Source: Gnetum montanum (taxonomy: Eukaryota > Streptophyta > Gnetopsida > Gnetales > Gnetaceae). Taken from it: 64,000 nucleotides of DNA. Location: positions 88,840 to 152,839 of the forward strand of contig MNCI01002956.1 in assembly GCA_015680685.1 (NCBI GenBank). Direction: 5' to 3'. Of the stretch, positions 10,476 to 20,878 are shown piece after piece (positions within the stretch are counted from its first letter, which is position 1; each line of letters opens with the position of its first letter). A program made the position numbers and the translations under genes. Under the pieces are notes generated by a model that saw only the letters and a list, made by a program, of their open reading frames with translations, ran no database searches and was not told the origin of the DNA.

Positions 10476-11141
10476 GATGATGGCTTCCTCCCTTGCAATC
10501 TAAGAGACCGGCGAGGCCCCACTATGGGTTGTACCACAGGCTATTGAACGGCCATGGTGCCTACAAGGTCTGTGACCTGGGTGGTTGTAGCATTGGAGTT
10601 CACATTGTTCATGATGAATGGTTGAGAATACGATACAGTGAAGGGATATGAAACTAGTATACCTAGTACGGCGTAAACCTACGTTCATGGCATACATCGT
10701 ATAAATTGGGGTCTCAGCATATAGGCTTCAATGACCAGCGTATAATGACAACGTATAGGTATACAACATATAGTGGCAGCGTAGAGAATCTACGACGTAG
10801 AGCGTACAACGTATATGATAAGCAGCGTAGGCAGACTCTATGGTGTAGAGCGTGTAGCGTATACTGAATGGCGTAGACAGAGTCAACGTACAGCCTAGAT
10901 GGAGCCTACAGCGTAGAGTGTGCAGCGTATACTGAACAATAGCGTAGAAGAGTCTACAGCATAGAGCGTGAAGTGTATACTGAATAGCGTAGATGCTGGG
11001 AAGTTTGTAGACAAGGTTGGTGTATAGTCAACAGCATAGACGCTCAATAGCATAGAAGCTGGGAAGTTTGCAGACAAGGGCAGCGTATACTCAACAGCGT
11101 AGACGCTGGGAGTTCTGAAGCAGAGTAAGTTTTAGGCAGTG
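10476..11141 (-). other. Element I: 5' leader with GCGTA repeats
   Basis: The stretch between PBS and gag. From about 10680 to 11130 it is an array of degenerate units such as AGCGTAGACGCTGGGAAG and GCGTATACTCAACAGCG. The self-complementary GCGTATACGC theme matches the repeats in intron 1 of the antisense gene and in the LTR of this same element. No gene is seen. Confidence 0.75.
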
Positions 11142-11159
11142 GCCCTCCTTCTAGCGCCA
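11142..11159 (-). promoter_or_regulatory. Primer binding site of element I (tRNA-Asn-like)
   Basis: On the minus strand TGGCGCTAGAAGGAGGGC begins just inside the LTR. It complements a tRNA 3' end reading CTCCTTCTAGCGCCA, which I recall as that of plant tRNA-Asn. Element A has the same site with one change (31268-31285). Confidence 0.8.
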
Positions 11160-11164
11160 ATTTC

Positions 11165-12358
11165 TATACCATCCGAAATTGTCAGTCTTCGGCTGGAAGG
11201 AAACAGAGACCTGGAGATCTCTAGACATGTACAGAAGACCCTACCTTCTCTTGAGGGCAAGCTGGAGTTAACGAAGGTAGAGTACCTTGAATGGTCCGCA
11301 CGCGGATCAGGCAAGGATTTCCCCAAATGTACACCGAGGTGCTATACGTTGGGTTATATGTAAATGTCGTAATAGATGTAAAATGAAATGTAAATAGCGT
11401 AACTGGTGTAAACAGAGCGTAAATGTACGAGGGCGTAAAGAGTAAACATGCAAAAGTAAATAGTAAACAGTAAACAATTGCGGCTTTGACACATGGTGGA
11501 CGAATAGCCCTAATGGATGCAGGGATGATTGTGTGCTGGTTCAAACTACAGGCACAACGTAGAGGCTGTATGCTCAGCATGTAGGGGAAGGTCCAGCGTA
11601 CAGGGTTTCTCCTCTAGTTCTTAGCATCTCTATTTTTCTCTCTCATTTGCTCAAAATTCCCAAATCTAATGAAAAATTGGGGTTTTTATACAGGCTTAGA
11701 CGCTAGACTCGGGTTAGGTGACATGTGGCACGTTGACTAGGTGCGAAAGAATAAAATTTTACAAGTGTACAACATGCTTCATCTACTGGGCGTATACGCT
11801 GTATCTGGTAGGTGTATACGTTGGGCGTATACACTGGACGTACATGCTGGGCATATACGCTGGGCGTTCAAGATGAAAATGCTCAGCGTATGGACTCCAG
11901 AATGCATGATGTCAACACCTGACGATTGCTCTATTTGTATGAATTGATGCCTTGTACCAAATCTTGCTCTGAAATGCTATTTCCATGTCATCTTCAGGGG
12001 TTGCATGTTGGGCGTATACATCAGTTGTACATGCTGACCGTACATGTGAGGCATGTATGCTAGGCGTATACACTATGGATGTGTATGTTGGGCGTATCCA
12101 CTGTGGATGTGAACTTGGGCTTATACGCTAAGAATGTATACTTGGTGAAAACTAAGTATCTTGATCTCCAAAGTTGCCATGTTTGATACCAGATGTCGCT
12201 GTGGTCATTTGTGGGTCCTAGGGAACTGCTTCTTCTTGAGTTCGACTCCGCTTGAAGCTTTTTGTGGGGCCCTCAAGCTTTAGTCATGCTAAGGAATGTC
12301 ATGACTTAGCCTGATTCCTGTTGGAGAAGTACTAAACTCGAAATTTTGTGGATTTTCA
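11165..12358 (-). mobile_element. Element I: 5' LTR
   Basis: It starts next to the PBS (plus-strand TATACCATCCGAAATTG, like TATAGCAACCGAAGACG in LTR A) and probably ends with CA at 12357-12358, where the sequence switches to the leader of element E. The partner LTR is outside the window, so the right border rests on this junction. The part 11740-12145 holds many GCGTATACGC-like motifs. Length is about 1.19 kb. Confidence 0.65.
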
Positions 12359-12429
12359 ATTCCAATGATGGGAAGATTCCTAAGTTCTACTTAGTGCACA
12401 AACAACAAATTCCCCGACAATGGTGCCAA
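12359..12429 (-). promoter_or_regulatory. Element E: leader remnant and primer binding site (tRNA-Asp-like)
   Basis: Minus-strand TTGGCACCATTGTCGGGG (12413-12429) resembles the TGGCGCCGTTGCCGGGGA site that pairs with tRNA-Asp. About 50 bp of leader follow and match the leader of element B near 50546-50590 (GTGCACTA..TAAG..). The leader is cut by the insertion of element I at 12358. Confidence 0.75.
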
Positions 12430-13181
12430 TGATGAGTGGTGAGGTATCCCTATGCTCAACCATATGAATACGAGCATTCATGTGCAATTCGATTGAACTC
12501 TAAGGACTAAGTGCTTATGCGCCTTCACAGAACAAGGATGGGTTAGGCGATTGTTATCTTCCCAACCATACTTATATGGCACGATTGTATGGTTAAGTAA
12601 ACTTGAGGTATGTGATTTTATGGTTTTTTATGTTTTATGTTCCTGGTGCTTAAAGTGCAGAAACAAAATGATTGAGTAACTAATTTAATTTAACTAATCA
12701 ACTAGGATCTAATTAGTCCTAACACCAACATCCGTTTCCACTCTTCGTACACATCCTAAACCATTGCAACACTACTGGGATTACCAGACACTAATTGTTA
12801 CTAGGTTGCCAAGTGTTGAACGTATGCTCGAAGTGATCATATTGAGTGTGCTTATTTGTGAAAATTAACGAATCAATAAAAAAACATTAATTAACTAATA
12901 AAAGAATTAAATAATTGTAAATAAGCTATTTTGAATGTTGCAAGGTTTATCACAAAGTTCGTCTTTATTTCCAAACACNGATATTGTGGCTCATCAATTG
13001 CCAATACAATGGTGTGTTTAGATACATAAATGCTTGAATAAAGATTTAATCACACTTAGACCTCTTGTTATGGGCACTTGGAAAATATTTTTTAACTCCC
13101 AAATGAACAAACTGCAAGAATTTCGCTACTTGACTTCAAAAACTACCCCCAAATCATGTGCCCAAGGGCTGTATTTCTAGG
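12430..13181 (-). mobile_element. Element E: Athila-like 5' LTR, part 1 (split by element A)
   Basis: The reverse complement matches the LTRs of element B. It ends in ACCACTCATCA next to the PBS and contains AAGAGGTCTAAGTGTGAT and the region AACACACCATTGTATTGGCA. At 13181 it breaks off in the promoter region, where element A begins; the missing 5' part is found at 33113-33216. One undetermined base (n) lies at 12979. Confidence 0.85.
13177..13181. repeat. Target site duplication of element A, left copy (CTAGG)
   Basis: CTAGG directly precedes the left LTR of A and recurs at 33113-33117 directly after its right LTR. Five bases is the usual Ty3/gypsy duplication. Confidence 0.85.
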
Positions 13182-14992
13182 TGCAGCGACTAAAAACATC
13201 AACGACTGGAAAAACCGAGAGGTCATCGGTCGGACAGTCTTAACCTCGGATCCACGTGAGGGCCATGCTGGATAAAATGGAAACGGGATGCCTTGAACGG
13301 TCTGGTCGATTAGACAAGGACTTAATCGGTGTTACTAAACCTTTTTCAAATGTGTAACTTGAAAACAGTGTTTATAACGTAAAATAATGATTATTATAAG
13401 CAAAAAAATGAAAATGATGTAAAATGTAGTGATAAACAAGAAAATAAAGTAAACTGAAGTTAAGAAATGCACTGCTTCAAAGATATGGTTTTACCTTGTC
13501 AAAGTGGATACAATCAGTTCCATGACACTAGGAAGTATAGAGATCCCAAAAGTAACCAAATACATTCAAAGCAAGCCAACTGTATGCTTGAACGTAGACT
13601 GAAATCTAACGATGCAAAATGCTACAAAAGCAATTGAAAAGAGCTAACAAAATCCCAAATGGGAATGCTAATAATTTTTTGCAAACTTGCAAATTTTTTT
13701 CCCCGCATGTTTGCCCTTTGAATTGCCAATTTGCTAACCAATGCCAAAATTTGCCAACCCTTAGAGCTTTGCTCGCCGGGGTATTTATAGGGCCAGGAGC
13801 ATGCTAAAGATGTAGTTTGGATGCCATGTGTAATGGACCGACAAGGTGTTGATGTGTCCATGCTACATGAACATGCAAAGATGATTGATTGACGAGCCTA
13901 CCACGCTATAATCACGTTGTTGAAACTAGAGGTGCTGAGTCAGGTGTGCCAATGTTGCAAACAAGGAGTAATGTACACCAATGTTGCATAGTCACATGCT
14001 ACACTGTGCTACGCCATGGAGCATAGCATGTTTGGCATAGCACAACTACTTGCTACATTATGCTACGCCCCATCTCCTACTACGCTGTGTTACATCATGG
14101 AGCGTAGCATAGCTACTTGCTATGTTGTGCTACGCTATGTAGTGTAGCATAGCGTAGCCACCAATTTGAAGAAGAAGTTTTTGTTGGAGTTAATTGCAAG
14201 TGCTGGAATCCTTTGAAGTGCATTGGCTAGTTCTGCATGTTTGCTATGCTATGCTACATAGCGTAGCATAACGTAGCAACTAATCTTAATTGCGATTTGT
14301 ATTAAAAACGTTTGAAGATCATGCTGGAAATCTACAACCTTTGCTCTTTGCGACATGAAGCTTGTGAACTTGCTGACCCTGCATTCTGATATGCCTTTCA
14401 TTGTTCTTGCATATGCTATGCTATGCTACACTGCGTAGCATAGCATAGTGTAGCAACCAACATAGCCTGCTCTTTTGCTTAATCTACTACTTTTCTAGTG
14501 AAGGAGCCTTGCTGAAGAACTTGAAGTTGAGCGAAGCAACTGGTTTTGAAAGGCTAGAAGTGCTTGCTAAGTGCATTTGAAATTACTAAGTAAGCTGGGA
14601 ATTTCTATCTTTCTTTTGCTACGATGTGCTACGCTGTGTAGCATAGCATAGTGTAGCACTTTGTCCTACAACTATCTTTTGAGGCTTGCTACGCTACATA
14701 GCGTAGCATAGTGTAGCAAACTTCTTGACTAGAAAACTTGCCAAATTATTTTGTGCAACCTGAGCATTGCCAACAACCCCACGCATCACTTCTAAGTATA
14801 CTGTCAGTTGGATGAACCACCCAAGTGGGTAGGCTGGACAGTCCGTTCGGCCTATCAACACTGGATGTAGAAAATTTGCTGAATTGGACAATCTAAACTT
14901 AGAGCATCCATTTCTTCCCGAAGTGACATGACACTGCCTAAATTCCAAGGACCTGGTGAAGCAAGAATGCCTTGAAAATTTAGGGTGTTTCA
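13182..14992 (-). mobile_element. Element A: 3' LTR
   Basis: 1,811 bp, starting TGCAGCGAC and ending GGGTGTTTCA on the plus strand. It aligns over its full length with 31292-33112. The two copies differ at many positions, so the insertion is old. A TATA-like TATTTATAGGG lies near 13779. On the minus strand it follows a polypurine tract, which marks it as the 3' LTR. Confidence 0.9.
13990..14720. repeat. Palindromic GCTACGCTATG motifs in the 3' LTR of element A
   Basis: Six to eight blocks in which GCTACGCTATG meets its own complement CATAGCGTAGC, for example near 14120-14160, 14250-14270, 14410-14450, 14620-14660 and 14690-14720. Each block can fold into a hairpin with a stem of roughly 10-18 bp. 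The right LTR has the same blocks at 32095-32840. Confidence 0.88.
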
Positions 14993-15010
14993 TTGGTCCC
15001 TCTTTGTCGA
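14993..15010 (-). promoter_or_regulatory. Element A: polypurine tract
   Basis: Minus-strand ACAAAGAGGGACCAA ends right at the TG of the 3' LTR. Element F has a similar tract in the same place (37560-37577). Confidence 0.8.
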
Positions 15011-16300
15011 CGTCTGGAACACCACGAAAGAGAAAATGCTAACAATGTTCTCTAATGATCGCCAAGATGTCGCTCAGCTATGCTTGAGAGTGTTGCATTA
15101 GTTTTGCAAGGGAGAGGGAAGGGCTAAGTAGAGAGGGAAGGAGGTTTATGAAAATACTAAAGATGAAACTTAGCAGAATCCCTCATTGGAGTGCTTGTGA
15201 GGAATTTTTTTTCATGGTCATCTTTGCTTTTGCTGACCTTCGACCCCTCATCGAAATGTTTAAAGAGGGTGATTGCAAAATAGCTTATGTGCCATTTTTT
15301 TAGGCATGTTTTTTTTTTCATGTGAGCTTTTGCTCTCTTACACTTTTCTCTTACTATTTTTCCTTTACATTTGCAAACAACCTTGTTGCAGGACAGGTGT
15401 TTCCCATGGGGCTTTAACCTACCTACAAGTGCTTCCCATGCAATTAGCTATGTTACGCGTGTCATGGACTTTGTGGTTGAGCATATGGAAGGGCTTGACA
15501 AGTATCGTAAAAGCTTGTAAAAGAGGGGAGAGAGTGGATTGCAAGTGTGAGGAACAAGGTAAGGGAGATTAAGGGGGAGGATAGGATGTGCACTCTAAAG
15601 TAGCCAAGCTAATCAAGACAACCACCTTGTAACACTGTAGCATTTTCTGCCATGGCGAGATGCACCTTTGACTGACACCTCCCTAGTACGCACCCTACAA
15701 ACACAACAGAGAGCAAACCAAGAGAAACAACCATGATGCAAAAAAAGGAAAAATTCTTGTTGTGGATGCTGTTGGAGCAACTGATGTTGTTGCTGAGACA
15801 TGCAACATCCAAACTATGAAGGCCAATAGTGGCCTTGGCAGCATTAGCGTCAAGTTGGCATCGAGGAGGCTTGGAGTTGCTGTGAATGTGGATGCTTAGG
15901 AATCCCTGCCCAAGGCATACTTTCTTAGTTTAGCCATGAGATTGGCTATCCAATAGCTAAACGTCTCTTGAGCTCAGATGCTGGCATGGGCTAGAGGTTA
16001 ACAATATTTTGACTAGGCCACAATACTGCTAGAACCCTAGTAGTAGGCGTTGACTAGGGAAGCTACCACTAGGGCGATGAGCCATGGCAGTAGTAGGTTC
16101 AGAGGGTTAGCATGATGTCGTACGACATCTCTGGAGGATCAGCAAGATGCCAAGAGCAGTGGTGCTGCATATGTTCTAGAGGGTGTTTCCATGGTGTCGT
16201 GAACTACATTCTGGAACTGCAACATCCCACCCTATTTCGGCATTGTGCATGCTCGCTTGCTGTGTACTGGTGTAGATGCATGCTAGGGACATGCCGCAAA
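15011..16300. other. Element A: 3' untranslated stretch, no gene seen
   Basis: 1.3 kb between the PPT and the hairpin array behind integrase. It has T-rich patches (15295-15370) and only short shadow frames. No env-like frame or other known domain is visible on either strand. Confidence 0.6.
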
Positions 16301-16305
16301 CCTAG

Positions 16306-16820
16306 TTTAAGGTCCTGGTAGACAATGATATGCTAGTTTAAGGTCCCAGTAGACTGTTGTGCAAGTTTAAGGTCCTAGTAGACTGTTGTGCTGGTTTAAG
16401 GTCCTAGTAGACCATATGTGCCAGTTTAATGTCATAGCAGATGGTCGTTGTACTAGTTTTAGGTCCTAGCAGACCGCTATGCTAGTTTATCATTATAGAG
16501 GATGGTGGATAAGCTAGTTTAAGGTCCTAGCAAACCATCTTTGGTAGTTTAAGGTCCTAGATGACCATATGTGCCAGTTTATAGTCATAGAAGACTATCT
16601 ATGCTAGTTTATATTCATAGTGGACTTTCTGTGCTAGTTTTACATCATAGCGGATGAGCTTTGCTAGTTTTACATTGTGGCGGACGTTCGTGATGCTTTT
16701 CTAGTTTAACATCATGGAAAATGTTTGCTCATCTTTTCCAGTTTTACGTCGTAGTGGACATTTGTTTGCCAATTTTACATCATAGAAGATGAGCTTTTCC
16801 AGTTTTACGTTGTAGCAGAC
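16306..16820. repeat. Mini-hairpin array behind integrase (element A)
   Basis: About sixteen units of 30-37 bp, most starting AGTTT. Arms differ between units but stay complementary within a unit: GGTCCTAGTAGACC near 16370 and 16400, ATAGTCATAGAAGACTAT near 16580, CATCATAGAAGATG near 16780. The array starts just past the pol stop at 16841. Confidence 0.88.
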
Positions 16821-16840
16821 TAGCTTATCATGTTCATGGT

Positions 16841-17910
16841 TTAGATGTAGTACGACTTGAGATATGAATGATTCATCATATTTGCAAACTTGTTGTCCTC
16901 CATGTCTGCCAGCTTGAAGGCCCCATTCCCAAAGGCTTTTGTGACCATGTATGGACCTTCCCATTTTGTTGATAATTTGTTCATATGCTCGGGGACAACT
17001 TTGAGAAGGAGGTCTCCTTTCTGTATTGGTCATTGATGCAGATTTTCATGATGTTTTTGCCATTTCTTGTTATGATAGTGCTATATGTGACCTAGTGTTT
17101 ATGCACACTCCTCCTCTATTGAGTCAAGGTCAATGATCCTCGACTCATTGTTCTGGGCTTCGCTCACGACATTTGATAGGATCATTTGGAGTGATGGCAC
17201 CTGCAACTCAAGAGGTAACACCGCTTCAGATCCATAAAAAAGACTATAAGGTGTCTTACCTATCATAGTCCTGCATATTATCCTGTAAGCCCACAGCACA
17301 TATAGAATTTTCTCATGACATTGCCTCTTGTTGTTGTTAAGCATTATTTTCAGCAAGCTGATGATGGACTTATTTGTAGCCTCTTCTTGTCCATTTTCCT
17401 ATGGGTAATATGGCAAGGAGAATGATTGTATGATGCCAAGATTGCTATAGAAGGTTTAGGTTTCCATACTACTGAATTATGGCCCATTGTTGATCACAAT
17501 AGTCATGGGAAGCCCAAAACTTGTCATGATGTTATCCAAGATAAAGTGGCAAATCTGCTAAGATGTCATCTTCCTTAGGGGAATAGCCTCAACCTACTTA
17601 GTAAAATACTCAATGGCAGTGATGATCAAGCTATGCCTTGTGGAGGACTTAGGCATGATAGGTCCTATGAGGTCTAGTCCCCATCGTTGGAAAGGCCACA
17701 TAATCTACGTCAGATGCAGCTCTATAGGTGAAACATGTATGAGATTTGTGTATCGTTGGCATGTATCACACGTCTTGACTTTGGCCAGGAAATCATGCTC
17801 CATGTGAGGTCAATCGTACCCTAGACATGTGATTTTTGTAGCCATAGCCCTAGGTGCTATGTGTCCACCACATAATCCCTCGTGTACTTCATTAACCACC
17901 TTCTGCGCTT
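16841..17910 (-). pseudogene. Element A: integrase
   Basis: Minus strand. The zinc-binding domain HEGLCGGHMAPRAM..KTCDTCQRY keeps both His and both Cys. The core reads WGLDLIGPIMPKSSTRHSLI (first catalytic Asp kept), then VINNGP where DNG is expected (second Asp changed to Asn), then a stop and ENGQEEATNKS with the Glu kept. The C-terminal part has KLSTKWEGPYMVTKAFGNGA and ends SYLKSYYI with a TAA at 16841. Integrase inserts the cDNA into host DNA; the lost Asp and the stops make this copy inactive. Confidence 0.9.
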
Positions 17911-18194
17911 ACTCCTCATTTACGCATGCCTGCAATATCTTATCATAGGAGCATTTGCATAGGGCGTTCTCTCCCATGACCACATATTGCCGAGCACACT
18001 TACGAATTGCATCTCTCTGGGCAGATGTCAATCCATTTGGGGGCTCAAAATGTTGCAGGTAGGCTTTAATGTTGACATACCACTCTTGGGTATCCACAAT
18101 GCTAATAGAGGCTACGTGTCCTGCCTGAGTGATAGGCTCAAGACACTTGGTAATTGAGGTTGGCAAACTTATGAACAAGTGTGATGGAATATTT

Positions 18195-18570
18195 AATGCT
18201 AGGGTGGCCAAGGCATCTGCTATGGTGTTTTCATTACATGGCACATGTTGCACGTCCATAGTTGCAAACTGTTTGAGTAGGCTTTTTGCTAGGTCATAAT
18301 AGGGTTGCAGATGTGTATATTTGCAAGTGTAGACCTCAGTGATTTAATTCACAACTAGCTATGAATCTCCGCAAATCACCAGGTGTTGTATGCTTAGTGC
18401 TTGGGCTGCTAAGAGGCCATTGAGTAACCACTCGTACTCTTCCACGTTGTTTGTACAAGGGAACATAAAATGATAAGCTAAAGGATGCATTTCCCTAAAG
18501 GGGAATGAAATGACAGCAACTACACTACCCCCTCACATGGTCGAGGCACCGTCGAAATGCAAAGTAGGTT
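18195..18570 (-). pseudogene. Element A: second (archaeal-type) RNase H domain
   Basis: Minus strand, between the RT-linked RNase H and integrase. It starts LHFDGASTM, then NNVEEYEWLLNGLLAAQAL, VICGDS, and ends ENTIADALATLALN. Asp (FDG), Glu (EEYE), Asp (GDS) and Asp (ADAL) are the four residues expected at the active site. From established work on plant retrotransposons, a second RNase H of this kind marks the Tat lineage. It has at least three stops (for example after ASTM and GDS). Confidence 0.85.
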
Positions 18571-18689
18571 CAAGATGCAATGGGACAACATTGATAGTGC
18601 TAACATGCTCATCTGGGAATTCGGGATCTATGATCACTTGGTCTTCGATGGGTGAGGTCATGATTTGTGTTGCTATGGCTTGACCTTTC

Positions 18690-19130
18690 GTTGACGATTT
18701 TCTCACATAATGTAAATCGAATTCTATTGTTATTTCTTTCCATCAAGATATCCTACTACTTTCATATAGATTGTTTGTGATAGCTCGGAGTATGTTTCTT
18801 TTGCAAATAATGTTAATTTTGCTATGAAATAGGTAGTGTCTCCACTTCCTCAATGCAAACACTAAGGCAAGGCAATTTCTCTCCACCTCATTGTATTTCG
18901 CTTTGTATGCAATTAGTGCATGACTTAGGTAGTACACTGGTATCTTAGAACTGTCATCCCATTTCTAACATAATAGTGCTATGATAGACATGTTTGAGAT
19001 GGTAAGGTAGATGAAAAAAGGTTTATCCCTTTGTGGTGGATAAACAGTTGGGAGGTGCAAGAGGTCTTTCTTCAGATCATCAAAGGCTTGTTGGCACTAT
19101 GGTGTCCACTCAAAGTTAACACCTTTCTTT
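18690..19130 (-). pseudogene. Element A: RT-linked RNase H domain
   Basis: Minus strand, directly after the RT thumb/connection. It has FFIYLTISNMSIIALLC in place of the usual LYLAVS, then YYLSHALIAYKAKYNEVERN, LALVFALRKWRHYL and a His-less tail. The KY..VE block with its conserved Glu is clear. It would degrade the RNA strand during replication. Stops at about 18960 and 18755 break it. Confidence 0.85.
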
Positions 19131-19134
19131 AGTA

Positions 19135-20200
19135 GATGTTGCATGGGGTATATCTTGTCAGTCAATTTTGCTATAAACCTTCTGATGAACTATACTCTAC
19201 CTTGTAACCCACGTAGTTCCTTAAGATTTGTAGGTGGCGCCAGGTTAATGATGGCCTTGACTTTGTTAGGGTTCACTCGTATTCCAGCCTCCGATACTAC
19301 AAACCCTAACATGCATTCGGTTCTCACCCTGAATACATAATTTTTAGGATTGAGGTGTAAATCATGCATTTGACAACATTTGAGGACTACACCTAGATCG
19401 TTGGGATGATCAGCGGCTTCTTTAGATTTCACCGCTATATCATCCATGTAGTCGTTTAGCGTTTCTAAGATGTAATCACTAAAGATGTAAGTCATGGCTC
19501 ACTGGTAGGTTGCTCCGGTGTTCTTGAGCCCAAAAGGAATCATAGTGTAACAAAAGGTACCCCATGGGGTAATGAAGGTTATTGTTAACTAATGTTATGG
19601 GTTAATGCAGATTTGGTTGTAGTCGAAGAAACCATCCATGAAGTATAACAGAGCATGACCAGCTGTAGTGTCAATGAGTTGATCAATGCTTGGAAGTGGG
19701 AAATCATCTTTAATCATTGCCTTGTTCAGATACCGGAAGTCTATATAGATTTGTATTCCTCCCATTTTCTTAGAAACTACAACACTGTTGGACATCCATT
19801 TTGAGTAATCAACTGCCTAGATGAAACAAGCCTAGTATAGCTTGGTGATTTCATCCCGTATAGCCAGTGCAATCTCTGGTTTAACCTTATGAGCCTTCTT
19901 CTTAACTGCTTTCATGCATGAGTCTAAGATGATGTTGTGTTGTATTAGCCTCAGATTTAAACCTGGCATGTCGCTATATGACCATGCAAAGACTTCAATG
20001 TTATCCTACAGAATTTTGGCTACATCTGTGTGTTTGCGAATCTAGGAGGGAACTAAGTTTCAACCATTTTAACTCCCCCTAGATGTGGTCATAGGTGTTT
20101 CGATGCAAGGGTCCTCAGTTACATCCCTAGCCTCTAAATTTAGGGTTTAGACCAGATGCTCAGGCTAGTCTGGGGATGAGATGTAATTGATAAAGTATGA
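19135..20200 (-). pseudogene. Element A: reverse transcriptase
   Basis: Minus strand. Order of motifs: lead-in TEDPCIETPM and WSYSDMPGLN (20000-20130); VVVSKKMGGIQIYIDFRYLN; KDDFPLPSIDQLID; LLYFMDGFFDYNQICINP; FCYTMIPFGLKNTGATYQ; the catalytic box NDYMDDIAVKS (YMDD intact); LRGLQGRV and FEWTP.CQQAFDDLKK. The family is Ty3/gypsy. Stops occur at about seven sites, including inside the first fingers block and after ICINP. The 5' end of this module faces the antisense gene across the array at 20225-20530, not the protease. Confidence 0.92.
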
Positions 20201-20224
20201 TGCAAAGCTTAGAATTCGCCATTT

Positions 20225-20530
20225 TAAGGTCATGGTGGATTGCTAAGATGTAGAAAATGCAAAACTGTTAATATAATTTGTGAAACTCCTGATGTAAAAT
20301 GTGAAACTACTAGTTTAATATCATTTTAGACTAGGAACACATAAAATGCAATACTGCTAATGTAAAAAAAATGCAAAACTACTAGTTTAATGTCATTGCA
20401 GATTGCTAACTAGATGGAAACTATATGCTAGGATTACTAGTTTAAGGTCTTTTCGAAATGCTAACTAGATTGAAAGTATGCTAAGATTGCTAGTTTAAGT
20501 TCTTTTCAGACCGCTAACTAGATTTTTTTT
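20225..20530. repeat. Mini-hairpin array, RT side of the antisense gene (element A)
   Basis: Seven to eight decayed units starting AGTTTAA or a similar sequence, for example AGTTTAATGTCATTGCAGAT near 20390 and AGTTTAAGTTCTTTTCAGAC near 20490. It is weaker than the other arrays but at the position equivalent to 545-750 in element I. It ends in a run of T at about 20523-20533. Confidence 0.75.
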
Positions 20531-20698
20531 TTTGGAAAGGCAAACAGCTAGCTTGAAGTGTGTCAAGGCTCTTCGCCCACGCCCACCTTTTTTAATGTGA
20601 ATAGTGCTATGATGTCATGGTGGGCATGCTACGCTTCACGGGATACTCTGCATTAAACGGAGAGAGAGATTGACAAGTTTCCTTTTCACCGTTGCAGC

Positions 20699-20812
20699 TA
20701 TAAATAGGTATTAACCCTTGGTAAACTCATCATTTTCAATGTAACAATGCAGAGCCCACATTCACAGCACAGAGCCCACATTCACAGCACAGAGCCCACA
20801 TTCGGAGCACAG
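20699..20812 (+). promoter_or_regulatory. Putative promoter and leader repeats of the antisense gene in element A
   Basis: TATAAATAGG at 20699-20708 is a strong plant TATA box about 180 bp before the ATG at 20879. From 20749 to 20812 a 20-bp unit (CACAGAGCCCACATTCACAG) is repeated three times almost perfectly, within the likely 5' leader. Element I has a TATA box and a different tandem repeat in the same place. Confidence 0.55.
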
Positions 20813-20878
20813 AGAGATTGTGCGAATAGAGAGCAAGAAAATTTCAACATATTAATGAGGAAAGAGTCTGCAAGCAAG

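Noticed and set aside
11142-11159. tRNA gene fragment
   Set aside because: The 18 bases fit a primer binding site next to an LTR; no tRNA arms follow on either side.
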